64,000 bases of DNA from Caldatribacterium sp051549785 (lineage in GTDB: Bacteria > Atribacterota > Atribacteria > Atribacterales > Caldatribacteriaceae): the NCBI RefSeq assembly GCF_051549785.1, contig NZ_CP189974.1, forward strand, positions 372,001-436,000, written 5' to 3'. Shown here piece after piece: positions 51,679 through 60,133 of the stretch. Under the pieces are notes generated by a model, which was not told the DNA's origin, ran no database searches, and saw only the letters and a program-made list of their open reading frames with translations. Each line of letters begins with the position of its first letter. Within the stretch, counting starts at the first letter, position 1. A program made the translations under genes and the position numbers.

Positions 51679-51702
51679 GCCCCAGGGCACGTGCCCTGGG
51701 GC
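51679..51702 (-). terminator. Intergenic hairpin (partial terminator) after the binding-protein gene
   Basis: A 24-bp perfect palindrome (arm GCCCCAGGGCAC) centred on CACGTG is followed by TTTGCGG on the minus strand. Such a hairpin inside an operon would trim the transcript and enrich the binding-protein message. Confidence 0.8.
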
Positions 51703-51713
51703 CTGAATTTCAT

Positions 51714-53165
51714 TCACTCCTCCCGAATAGGCACGGTATCGAACTTCGAGGTGAGCTCGATGGTCTTGGCCACGAGTTCCTGGACGCATTCATCGATGGT
51801 AACCTCTTCCGCCATGGGCTTGTGGAGCACGTTCATCTGCATCTCGTAGACCTTTCCACCGGCTCTTGTGTTGAAGTACCAGTAGTTGTCCACGTAGGGT
51901 GCCTGCTGCTTCCAGATGTCCACAAGGTAACTGCACACAAGGCCAAGCGGGTATTCGGTTTCAGGGGAATGGAACTCGGGATCAAGCAGAAGGTCCATAC
52001 GGGCTGAGAACTGACCGCCTTCCTTCATGAGAACCTTCTGACAGTCGTAGGAGGCAATGTACCGCACAAGCCAGTACGCTGCTTCGGGGTTCTTGCTCGC
52101 CTTCGCCACGCCTAAAGACCAAGCACCGGTGTAGGGCTGCCCGCCAACTGTTGGGTAAATACCAAGACGCCCATCGGGAACCTTTTCCTTCAGCAAATCT
52201 GCTGTCCAGGTGAAGAGACTGGCGAACTGGTGTGGCTGAATGATGGCGAAACCTTCTCCCTGCTGGGCGCAGGCAAAGTCGAAGTTTGCCGTAAGGCATC
52301 CGGCAGGAGCAAACTTTAGAAGGTCTTTGTACTGCGTCAACGCCTGCTTCAGGACGTCCTTGTCCTTCTTGGTGATGACGAACTCTTTAATGGTTCCGTC
52401 AGGGTTCTTCACGACTGTTGCATAGTCGCCACCCATACCCCAGATCCAGCAGCTGATTTCGTCGTTGATCTGATAGGCACCTGCCATCATGGCCACACCG
52501 TAGAGGTCGTGGTCCAGGGTCTTTCCCTTGAGCGTATCACCCTTCTTGCGGGTGAAGAATTCCGCCTGGTCGTAGAGCTCCTTGTAGGTTGTTGGAGGTT
52601 TCAGGTCGTATCCATACTTGGCCTTGAAGGCCGCTTGCTCCGTGGGGTCATCGTACACATCCTGGCGGAGGAACATCCCCATATGGTAGGTGTAGAAAGG
52701 CAGGACCATCTGTTTCCCGTAGGCCTGGCCACACCGCAAAAGGACGGGAGAAATGTTCTGAATATCCTCCCGGAACCCTTCAACACCCTTGGGGTCGTAC
52801 TTTGCGGCAAGCTCCTCAAGGTCAAAGAGGTAATCCGACCATTCACAGGTCCACGAGGTCTCGACGTAGACCACATCGTAGTACCCTGTTCCGGCCATGA
52901 GTTCAACGTTCTCTTTGGAGTAAACCACTGGAGAGGCTACACGCTCGATGTTCACCTTGACTCCTGTTACGGTCTCGAACTGCTTGATGTACTCAATCAC
53001 CTTGTCCCACGCTGCGCCAGTCTCGACAATCATGTTGATGGGTTTTTTGTTCTTAATCTCAGGAATATCCTTAAGCCCAAACTTCTCTTGCGCCAGGACC
53101 GCAAAAGAACACACCAGAACCAGGACCACCAGAAGGCCTCCAACAACGATACCCCGATGCCGCAT
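51714..53165 (-). CDS. ABC transporter sugar/polyol-binding protein (family 1)
   Basis: The 483-residue protein has a signal peptide (MRHRGIVVGGLLVVLVLVCSF...AQ) and a MalE/UgpB-type fold (INMIVETGAAWDKVIEYIKQ, FETVTGVKVNIERV, QGEGFAIIQPHQFASL). Its length, larger than MalE, is like GlpV/UgpB-type proteins. No lipobox Cys is seen. The ATG at 53165 follows GGGAGGAGGTAAC. Second gene of the operon. Confidence 0.93.
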   Translation of the reverse strand: MRHRGIVVGGLLVVLVLVCSFAVLAQEKFGLKDIPEIKNKKPINMIVETGAAWDKVIEYIKQFETVTGVKVNIERVASPVVYSKENVELMAGTGYYDVVYVETSWTCEWSDYLFDLEELAAKYDPKGVEGFREDIQNISPVLLRCGQAYGKQMVLPFYTYHMGMFLRQDVYDDPTEQAAFKAKYGYDLKPPTTYKELYDQAEFFTRKKGDTLKGKTLDHDLYGVAMMAGAYQINDEISCWIWGMGGDYATVVKNPDGTIKEFVITKKDKDVLKQALTQYKDLLKFAPAGCLTANFDFACAQQGEGFAIIQPHQFASLFTWTADLLKEKVPDGRLGIYPTVGGQPYTGAWSLGVAKASKNPEAAYWLVRYIASYDCQKVLMKEGGQFSARMDLLLDPEFHSPETEYPLGLVCSYLVDIWKQQAPYVDNYWYFNTRAGGKVYEMQMNVLHKPMAEEVTIDECVQELVAKTIELTSKFDTVPIREE

Positions 53166-53279
53166 GTTACCTCCTCCCTTCAAGGTTTCAGCTTCACAAT
53201 GCCTGTTTTTTCTAAAAGTTCTCGGCGACGAAGCTTGTGCTTCTTATGAACACCTCCTTTCTCCACTCCGTATATCCTC

Positions 53280-54443
53280 TCATTCCCTCGAGAGGATACT
53301 TTCAACCTTCTCCATTGCCTGGGAGAATTCCCTGAGGTTGTGGGTCTGCGCACTTGAGGCGGCAATGTCCTCCATGGTGAAACCATCAACCTCAAGGCTC
53401 CTCCGGGCAAAGTCGAGTTTGCAGAGCTTCTCCTCCGTAGCCCTGGGGACCGCAAAGGGAGCTCTGGCCCGCTCTTCTCGAAGGAGGGTCATGCCCCACT
53501 CGATAGCCTCGGGGTTCATGGTGATGACAAGGGGGAGTTTGGCAAGCTCCTCAAGGTGGAGGTAGGCATTGCCTGGGCCTTTCCGGGTGGAGCAGACGAG
53601 GACTTTGGCCGGAGCCCCAAGGGCCTTAACCGCATCAACGGCTTTCTTGGCCATGAGGATACCGAAGAAGCGGAGGTCTGCCTCTTCAAGGGTAATCCCT
53701 CTGGCTTTGGCCTCCTCGATGAGCTCCGTTGAGGCCTCCCAGCGACCGAGCATCATGGTGATGACCGCCCGCCAGGCGCTGTAGTCGATGCCCCGGGCTT
53801 TCCCCTTCTCGTACCCCCGCTTCATGGCCTGGGCGACCTGGACAACCTGGGGGACGCAGAAGCAGGAGGTGGCGTTCACCGGAACGCCAAAGCTTATGAC
53901 TTCCTCCATGACCGCAAGGCCAGCTCTCGTGGCAGGGATCTTCACCATGAGGTTGGGGCTTGTCCGGGAAATCTCCAGGGCCTGGAGGACCATCGTTGCT
54001 TCGTCGGTACTCTTCCGTGGGTCAACCTGGAGACAGACAAAGCCGTACTGGCGGCCTCTGCGGTAGAAATTGGAGAGGAACTTGTCGGCGCCGAGCTTCC
54101 CCACCATCAGGTAGAGGTCGAACCACCCAGGATGCGTGTCGGAGGAGAAGACCCGGCCGAACTCCTGCACCCGGGCAACCACCTGAGGCCGGGACTCAAG
54201 GAGCCGGAGCACCAGGGGAGGGTTGGTGGTCACCCCATCGAAGAAGAACACCCCTCCCTCGTTGTGGGACATGAAGTGGTGGAGGACCGAGAGCGCGGCG
54301 TCGTCGACGCCCCGTTCCTTGAGGCTTTTGAGGAAAACCTGGTAGTACCCTGGATGGGCATCCCACCACAGTTCCAGGTTGGGGTTGCGTTCTTTGAGCC
54401 CTTCAAGGAGTTCTGGCCTTGGGGTGAGTGGTTCCTGGCTCAT
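53280..54443 (-). CDS. tal: Transaldolase-family protein, long form
   Basis: The 387-residue product has the Schiff-base Lys in NLMVKIPATRAGL and the transaldolase-type DGVTTNPPLV and VPVNATSCFCVPQ, with C-terminal helices. It is longer than small TalA enzymes (about 215) and resembles the about 320-400-residue group. It would exchange dihydroxyacetone units between sugar phosphates in the pentose phosphate pathway. The ATG at 54443 follows CAGGAGGTTCTCCC. It is the first gene of the 12-gene operon. Confidence 0.88.
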   Translation of the reverse strand: MSQEPLTPRPELLEGLKERNPNLELWWDAHPGYYQVFLKSLKERGVDDAALSVLHHFMSHNEGGVFFFDGVTTNPPLVLRLLESRPQVVARVQEFGRVFSSDTHPGWFDLYLMVGKLGADKFLSNFYRRGRQYGFVCLQVDPRKSTDEATMVLQALEISRTSPNLMVKIPATRAGLAVMEEVISFGVPVNATSCFCVPQVVQVAQAMKRGYEKGKARGIDYSAWRAVITMMLGRWEASTELIEEAKARGITLEEADLRFFGILMAKKAVDAVKALGAPAKVLVCSTRKGPGNAYLHLEELAKLPLVITMNPEAIEWGMTLLREERARAPFAVPRATEEKLCKLDFARRSLEVDGFTMEDIAASSAQTHNLREFSQAMEKVESILSRE

Positions 54444-54497
54444 GGGAGAACCTCCTGAAAGTGTTGAAAATAACATGGAATTTATCGAACCACCTAA

Positions 54498-54526
54498 AGA
54501 GTATATCAATGTTCAGCCTTTGTCAA
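54498..54526 (-). promoter_or_regulatory. Strong sigma-70-type promoter of the polyol operon
   Basis: On the minus strand a perfect TTGACA (54521-54526) is followed by TATACT at 15 or TACTCT at 17 bases. About 55 A+T-rich bases separate it from the transaldolase ATG and could hold an operator. Between 54527 and 54658 I see no gene. Confidence 0.75.
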
Positions 54527-54658
54527 GGTTGCTTTCGAATTCCTCGAATCTTCCGTCCCTCACACAGGGCAGGAGGTTGCTCCAAAAGTGAAACTCTCAG
54601 AAGAGGTTCTGCGGGAACCGATAGCCTGAAGGGAATGACCAGACTGGCGAAGGGAGTC

Positions 54659-55537
54659 CTACTCCAGCAAGAGTTTCCTCTCGCGCTTGGCTGCGTACAT
54701 TGCGGCATCGGCCTGCGCGAAAAGGGCCGCAAGGTCGAGAGGTTCCTCCCCGGGCGTCCATGAAACCACCCCGGCGCTGAAACCGAAAGGACAGGGGAGA
54801 AACTTCGTCTTTTCGTTGAGAATCTCCTGGATCCGGGCTATGACCTTTTCGGCCTCCTCACAACTTGCCCCGGGGAGCAAAAGGCAAAACTCGTCACCTC
54901 CGTAGCGGATGAGGACGTCGCTTTTCCGGGACCCTTCACGAAGCGATTCCCCAAGAAGACAGAGCGCCAGATCCCCAAAGCCGTGGGAATAGCAATCGTT
55001 GATTGCCTTTAGCCCGTCGCAATCAAGGAGAGCAAGGGCAAAGGGTATACCCTCCCGGTACACCCGCTCAAGGAGGCGAGGAACTTCCCTCTCAAAATAT
55101 GCCCGGTTGTAGAGACCGGTCAGAGGATCCCGAAACGACTGCTCCCTGGCAAGACGAAAGCTCCGGTGAATCGCCCAGGCAAGAAGCGACCACCCTGAGA
55201 TGGCGCACACGGCGGGAAGAACAGCGCCGAAAAAGACCGGTTCCTCCGTGAACTGGTCAAAGGACTCTGTTGTCACTCCTGACACAAGGAGCCACCACCC
55301 CAGCTCCCCAGGCCAGTGTTTGAGGAGTGAAACCAGGGGGAAGGAGAAAAAGACGGGGATGAAAAGCCCAAGGGTCACGACGACGTACACAGGGTCCCAC
55401 CGAACAGGAGGCAGTACCGGAAAGGCCAGAAACCAGAGGAGCGCCTCCCCCAGGATGACGACAAGCGAGAACATCCCCGGATTTCTGTGTCTCAGGGCCA
55501 AAAAGGCGGAAACGGTTTCCCGTAGCCTACTTGCCAT
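54659..55537 (-). CDS. Membrane-bound GGDEF diguanylate cyclase
   Basis: The 292-residue protein has about four hydrophobic helices in residues 20-125 and a GGDEF domain with RYGGDEF and the inhibitory-site RKSD five residues before it. It should make cyclic di-GMP in response to a membrane signal, but there is no recognisable sensor domain. The ATG at 55537 follows GAGGAAAG; a minus-strand TATAAT lies at 55574-55579. Confidence 0.9.
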   Translation of the reverse strand: MASRLRETVSAFLALRHRNPGMFSLVVILGEALLWFLAFPVLPPVRWDPVYVVVTLGLFIPVFFSFPLVSLLKHWPGELGWWLLVSGVTTESFDQFTEEPVFFGAVLPAVCAISGWSLLAWAIHRSFRLAREQSFRDPLTGLYNRAYFEREVPRLLERVYREGIPFALALLDCDGLKAINDCYSHGFGDLALCLLGESLREGSRKSDVLIRYGGDEFCLLLPGASCEEAEKVIARIQEILNEKTKFLPCPFGFSAGVVSWTPGEEPLDLAALFAQADAAMYAAKRERKLLLE

Positions 55538-55688
55538 GCGCCGACTTTCCTCAGGACACCTCTTCGAAACTCCATTATACCGCAGTTCCCCCTTCGGGGA
55601 ACCTGAGGACACTACGACCGTTGACTGCCTCGCAAAAGGTCCCATAAACTACTATAGCGATAGAAATAATTGACTAAGGGAGGATACC

Positions 55689-56654
55689 ATGCAGTGTGCC
55701 CTGTGTGGGAAGGCTCAAGAGGTGAACATCACAAGGCCCTTCTGCAGGGAGTGTTTCCTCAAAGACTATGCATCCCGGATCCGGCGTCTCATACAAAGGG
55801 AAAAGCTCATCGCTCCCCAGGACCGGGTTCTCGTAGCCGTTTCAGGGGGAAAGGACAGCTTAAGCTGCGCCCAGGTCCTCCACACCCTGGGGTATTCCAT
55901 CGCTGTGCTCCATGTGGACGTGGGAGTTGCGGCGTGCACGAACCCTCGAACGAGAAACGTTGTGGAACGCTTCTGTGAAGAACGGGACATCCCCTCCTAT
56001 TTCCTGTCCTTTTCCGAGTACCTGGGAGTGGACATGGACGAGCTCTTCCGCAAGGCCCGTCGCCCCCGATGTGCAACCTGCGGGATGCTCAAGCGATACG
56101 TTTTCAATCGCTTCGCCCGGGAAAATGGGTTCATGAAGCTTGCTACCGGCCACTGTGCGGATGACGTTGCCCGGTATTTCCTGAAAGCCTGGGTTTCGGG
56201 AAGCAAGGAAAGTTTCCTCTGGCTTGAGAAACTCAAGCCCCTCACGCCTTCGCTGCACCCCAGGGTTGTGGCACGCATTCACCCGCTTTTTTTCTCTTTA
56301 GAACAGGAGAACTACGCCTACACGAAGTTCAGGGGGATTGTCGTTGCCGGCTGCACCATGTGCTCTTTTTTCCTCCGGAAGGACTCCTGGACGGAAATGC
56401 TCCACCGGATTGAGGAAGTGCGCAGAGATTTCGCCCTGGCCGTTGCCCGAACTCTTGCAAGGCAACCCGAAAAAGGAGAGGCCAACGACACCTTCCAAGA
56501 GTGCCGAATCTGCGGAGAGCCAACAAGCAGGGAGATCTGTGCGGTGTGCCGGGTAAGGGAACGGTGCTCCCCTCTCACTCCCACCGGAAGAAGCGGACGG
56601 CAAGGAGGAACGACCCAAGAAGCCAGGCAAAGAGAACGAGGAAGTCCACCCTGA
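55689..56654 (+). CDS. ttuA: TtuA/TtcA-family tRNA 2-thiolation enzyme
   Basis: The 321-residue protein has an N-terminal zinc motif (CALCG ... CREC), the PP-loop VLVAVSGGKDSLS, CATCGMLKRYVFN and GHCADDVA for the [4Fe-4S]/substrate site, and a C-terminal zinc motif (CRICG ... CAVC). TtuA makes 2-thioribothymidine at tRNA position 54, a thermophile modification. GGGAGGATACC precedes the ATG. The last 80 bases overlap the ABC-2 permease convergently and encode a low-complexity tail beyond the zinc finger. Confidence 0.88.
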   Translation: MQCALCGKAQEVNITRPFCRECFLKDYASRIRRLIQREKLIAPQDRVLVAVSGGKDSLSCAQVLHTLGYSIAVLHVDVGVAACTNPRTRNVVERFCEERDIPSYFLSFSEYLGVDMDELFRKARRPRCATCGMLKRYVFNRFARENGFMKLATGHCADDVARYFLKAWVSGSKESFLWLEKLKPLTPSLHPRVVARIHPLFFSLEQENYAYTKFRGIVVAGCTMCSFFLRKDSWTEMLHRIEEVRRDFALAVARTLARQPEKGEANDTFQECRICGEPTSREICAVCRVRERCSPLTPTGRSGRQGGTTQEARQRERGSPP

Positions 56655-57618
56655 GGCCAAACTGGGTGGGAACACCAACGGTGACGTACCGCAGGGCATC
56701 GCCAAAGTAGCTCAGGGGGAAAAGGCGGACCACAAAGCGCAGCGACTGGGGCATCATCTCCGGGGGGAAGAAAATGCCCGAGAGGAACATCATGGGGAAT
56801 TGCACCATCTGCACAAGGCCTGAGGCGCTCTCCACTGTTCTCGCAAAAGAGGTGAGGAGATACCCCAGGCTCACAAATGTTGCCGAGCCAAAGAGCACCC
56901 AGGAAAGCAGGGGCAGGAGCGCTCCCACATAGCGAACCTGGAAAAATGCCCATCCTGCGGCAAGAATCACCACCGTCTGGAGCAGGGCAATCCCCACCCG
57001 CATGGTAACCTCGCTCAAAAGGAGTACACTCCTTTGAACCGGTAAGGCAAAAAGATACCTCGTGACTTTTTTCTCCCGGAGCTCCACAAAGTCTAAAGAC
57101 CCAAAAAGCCCAAGCTGCATCAGAGCCATAGCCAGAACTCCCGGGAGGAAGTACTCGATCTGGCGAAACCGTGGAAAAGCCAGCGTTCGTACCGTAACAT
57201 CGGCAAGAGGAAACAGGCCATGGCGTTTCAGCTCCTCTTCAAGGAGCACACCCCGCAGCACTCCTGAGAGGAATTGGGCTTTCTCGATGTTCTGTGGCAG
57301 GGCCAGAAAGACGATACTTCCTTCCTCGAACACAACAACGACGTCACGCTGGCCCTTTCTTAAGGCCTCGAGTTCCTCCTCCTGGGAACCCCGGATGAGC
57401 TCCACCCCTTTCACATTCCCAAAAACCGAGAGCACAAAGGACAGACGGGCGTCCTCCACCACGCCGAGTCGCACATCCCAGGAACCCCCGGCATTGCCGA
57501 AAATCAGACCAAAAAGAAACACAAAAAGGACCGGGAAACCGAAAAACCAGAAGAGCGTCATCCGGTCACGGAACGTATTCTTGCTGTGTGCCACGAGGAA
57601 AAACCAGAACACCTTCAA
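56575..57618 (-). CDS. ABC-2-type exporter permease
   Basis: The 347-residue protein starts with one helix, has an extracytoplasmic domain and five further helices, with the ABC-2 segment SASGLVQMVQFPMMFLSGIF and PLSYFGDALRYV. It exports a drug, lipid or polysaccharide-type substrate with the ATPase encoded just upstream (4-bp overlap). Substrate unknown. Confidence 0.9.
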   Translation of the reverse strand: MKVFWFFLVAHSKNTFRDRMTLFWFFGFPVLFVFLFGLIFGNAGGSWDVRLGVVEDARLSFVLSVFGNVKGVELIRGSQEEELEALRKGQRDVVVVFEEGSIVFLALPQNIEKAQFLSGVLRGVLLEEELKRHGLFPLADVTVRTLAFPRFRQIEYFLPGVLAMALMQLGLFGSLDFVELREKKVTRYLFALPVQRSVLLLSEVTMRVGIALLQTVVILAAGWAFFQVRYVGALLPLLSWVLFGSATFVSLGYLLTSFARTVESASGLVQMVQFPMMFLSGIFFPPEMMPQSLRFVVRLFPLSYFGDALRYVTVGVPTQFGLRVDFLVLFAWLLGSFLLAVRFFRWE

Positions 57619-58529
57619 TCCCGAATCCTCCTCCCCGTAAGGCGCAGAAAGACGTCCTCAAGCGTGGCCTCCCGAACGACCATGTTCCGCAGGGAAATCC
57701 CCCGGGACTCTGAGAGCCGGCTGAGGGCCAGAAAGGTCTGCGCAAGGTCCTGGGTGTAGAGGGTCACCACGTCTTCATCCCTCTGTATCCGCGTCACCCC
57801 GGGGAGATCCTCCAGAAACGCAACGTCATCCAGCCCGGCAAGGGGGATTTCCAGGGCTTTCTCCCGGAAGTGCTCGGCGATGAGGTCCTTCGGCTTCCCA
57901 AGGGCGATAATCCGCCCCTCGTCCATAATGGCCACCCGGTCACAGAGGCGCTCCGCCTCATCGAGATAGTGCGTGGTGAGAAAAACGGTCTTCCCCTCCT
58001 CTCGCAGCCGCTCGATGACCTCCCAGAGCCCACGCCGGGACTGGGGGTCAAGTCCCGATGTCGGTTCATCAAGGAAGAGCGCCTCCCCATCCCCTACGAG
58101 GGCCAGGGCAACGCTCAGGCGCTTGAGCTGCCCACCGCTGAGTTTCTCCACCGGGGATCGGGCCTTATCAGTCAACCCCGAAAGCGCAAGGAGCTCTTCA
58201 GGGGACCTGCTTTTCGGGTAAAAGGAGCCAAAGAGCCTGAGGGTTTCAAGAACCGTCAGGCGAGGGAAGAGATGAACGGTCTGGAGCTGAACACCAATGC
58301 GGGATTTGATGGATAACGGGTCTTTTTCGGGATCAAGACCAAAGAGCAAAACCTTTCCCCGGTCACGCCGCAAAAGCCCGATAACCGTCTCAACCGTCGT
58401 GGTCTTCCCTGCACCATTAGGACCAAGAAGGCCGAAAACCTCTCCCGCCGCAACGGCGAAACTCACGCCTCGAACCGCCTGAACCGGACCATAGGATTTG
58501 TGGAGGTCCTCAACAAGAAGGACGGCCAC
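57615..58529 (-). CDS. ABC-2-type exporter ATPase
   Basis: The 304-residue ATPase has Walker A GPNGAGKTT, signature LSGGQLKRLSVALAL, Walker B LFLDEPTSGLD and H-loop LTTHYLDEAE, followed by a C-terminal extension typical of DrrA/CcmA-like exporters. First gene of the two-gene exporter operon. Confidence 0.93.
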   Translation of the reverse strand: MAVLLVEDLHKSYGPVQAVRGVSFAVAAGEVFGLLGPNGAGKTTTVETVIGLLRRDRGKVLLFGLDPEKDPLSIKSRIGVQLQTVHLFPRLTVLETLRLFGSFYPKSRSPEELLALSGLTDKARSPVEKLSGGQLKRLSVALALVGDGEALFLDEPTSGLDPQSRRGLWEVIERLREEGKTVFLTTHYLDEAERLCDRVAIMDEGRIIALGKPKDLIAEHFREKALEIPLAGLDDVAFLEDLPGVTRIQRDEDVVTLYTQDLAQTFLALSRLSESRGISLRNMVVREATLEDVFLRLTGRRIRD

Positions 58530-58579
58530 TGGATACCCCCTTTGAGGTTACGTCCTATTCTACCACAACCCCGGGTATT

Positions 58580-58660
58580 TCGGTTATAATGGATAATGAA
58601 AAGAGGCCGGAAGGTTTCCGGACCTTTGGGTTTTTCTCTTCTGTGCTTCGTCTGGTATCC
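58580..58660 (+). promoter_or_regulatory. Promoter and leader hairpin of the ECF S-component gene
   Basis: TATAAT near 58584-58589 is followed by a 100-base leader. It contains CCGGAAGGTTTCCGG (6-bp stem) about 20 bases downstream and then GGGTTTTTCTC, resembling an attenuator. A riboswitch controlling vitamin uptake is possible but I recognise no known aptamer. Confidence 0.45.
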
Positions 58661-58687
58661 CAAAAGGGAACTGGAACGGAGGTGAGA

Positions 58688-59266
58688 ATGTTGAAGACAA
58701 AGGACATCGTCGTTTCCGCCCTTCTTGCCGCCGTTGCCATTGTCCTTGGCGCCACGGGACTGGGTTTTGTTCCTGTCCCCACTCCTGCTGGTCGGGCCAC
58801 CATCATGCACATCCCCGCCATCCTTGCTGGGGTTCTCGAGGGGCCCCTTGTGGGGGCGTTCGTGGGGGGTATTTTCGGGCTCTACAGCTTCTTCACCACG
58901 GCTGTCCCCTTTCTCCGCGATCCCCTCATCGCCATCGTCCCAAGAATCCTCATCGGGGTATGCGCTGCTTTTGCCTTCAAAGTGACAAGAAGTAGCGGCG
59001 CTGCCGCTATTGTCGGAACACTCACCAACACCGGAGGGGTTCTCGGTCTTGCCGTCTTGCGGGGATACCTCCCCCCGAAAGTTGCCCTGGGGATTGCCGT
59101 AACGCACGGGCTGCCGGAGGTTGTGGTCGCCTTTCTCCTTGTGGTGCTCATCGCGCGGGGACTTGCGAGACACTTCCCGCAGCTACGTTGCCACGCCCCC
59201 GATCATCCGGTTGATGGCAATAACCCCAAGGAGAATCAGTCCCCACAGGGCACTGGCAAGGTGTGA
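58688..59266 (+). CDS. ECF transporter S component
   Basis: The 192-residue membrane protein has five to six helices and the S-component look (MLKTKDIVVSALLAAVAIVL; TIMHIPAILAGVLEGPLVGA). S components bind a vitamin or metal with high affinity and use a shared energising module encoded elsewhere. PanT/BioY/RibU-type specificity cannot be decided. The ATG at 58688 follows GGAGGTGAGA. The last 84 bases overlap the convergent permease gene and encode a polar tail. Confidence 0.82.
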   Translation: MLKTKDIVVSALLAAVAIVLGATGLGFVPVPTPAGRATIMHIPAILAGVLEGPLVGAFVGGIFGLYSFFTTAVPFLRDPLIAIVPRILIGVCAAFAFKVTRSSGAAAIVGTLTNTGGVLGLAVLRGYLPPKVALGIAVTHGLPEVVVAFLLVVLIARGLARHFPQLRCHAPDHPVDGNNPKENQSPQGTGKV

Positions 59267-60133
59267 GCTGAGGCCCAGGAGGTTGAAACCGGTGGCCACA
59301 ACCTGGAGGACAGCAACGGACACCGCAACCCCGGGGATACGGCCAAAGCCTCCTGCAGGGTCCACGCCACCGAGAACACAGGCTAAAACGGTGAGGAGGA
59401 GATAGTACTCGCCGTAATCGGCCTGGGCGGCGTTGAAGCGGGCAATCATCACAAGCCCTGCCACACCGGCGAGAAAACTCGAAAGGAGATAAGTGGCGAA
59501 AAGGACCAGACCGTTGTTCACCCCGGCAAAGAGCGTGGCCACAGGGTTTGACCCAAGGAGGTACACATAGGTCCCAAAACGGGTTCGAGCCAAGAGCACA
59601 AAGAGGAACACTGCGCAGAGGAAAAAGACCACAAAGGGCATGGGAATCCCAAGAAGTGTTCCGTTCCCAAGGAAGAGGAAGCCCCCGGGAAACCCGGCGA
59701 TAACATAGCCCTTTGTGAGGACCAGGGAAACCCCCCGGATGAAAATCATGAAACCCAGGGTGGCGATGATGGCCGGGACGGAAACCCAGGCAATGAGGAG
59801 ACCCTTGAAAACCCCAAAAGCAAGCGCCATGGCTAAACCAAAAGCCATGGCTCCCAGAGGGGGAACGTTCCCCCGGGTCATGGCGATTGCCGCCACAACC
59901 CCACAGAGGTTTGCCGTGGCGATGATGGAAAGGTCAATGCCCCCCGTGAGCATGGGCGTCATCTGCGCAAGGGTGAGGATACCAAGAAGGGGAAGCTGGA
60001 AGGCAATGGATTGGAGGCTATCGGGAGCAAGGAGCCTCCCTTTCGTGAGCACCCCAAGAAGGACAAGAAGGAACACCACCACCACAGAGAGCACCAAGGA
60101 CTGCGTTTCCCGTTTTCCTCGTGGACGTTTCAT
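59183..60133 (-). CDS. Ribose/AI-2-type ABC permease (RbsC/LsrD family), second permease
   Basis: The 316-residue protein has about ten helices and RbsC-family motifs: GGIDLSIIATANLCGVVAAI, GVNNGLVLFATYLLSSFLAG and LACVLGGVDPAGGFGRIPGV. It starts 4 bp inside the end of the first permease gene. Two permeases suggest a heterodimeric channel as in Lsr or rhamnose systems. Confidence 0.92.
   Translation of the reverse strand: MKRPRGKRETQSLVLSVVVVFLLVLLGVLTKGRLLAPDSLQSIAFQLPLLGILTLAQMTPMLTGGIDLSIIATANLCGVVAAIAMTRGNVPPLGAMAFGLAMALAFGVFKGLLIAWVSVPAIIATLGFMIFIRGVSLVLTKGYVIAGFPGGFLFLGNGTLLGIPMPFVVFFLCAVFLFVLLARTRFGTYVYLLGSNPVATLFAGVNNGLVLFATYLLSSFLAGVAGLVMIARFNAAQADYGEYYLLLTVLACVLGGVDPAGGFGRIPGVAVSVAVLQVVATGFNLLGLSSHLASALWGLILLGVIAINRMIGGVAT

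Noticed and set aside
53180..53279. Possible small peptide between the transaldolase and binding-protein genes (ending EKTGIVKLKP)
   Set aside because: A good AAAGGAGG precedes it but there is no start codon in frame at a usable distance.
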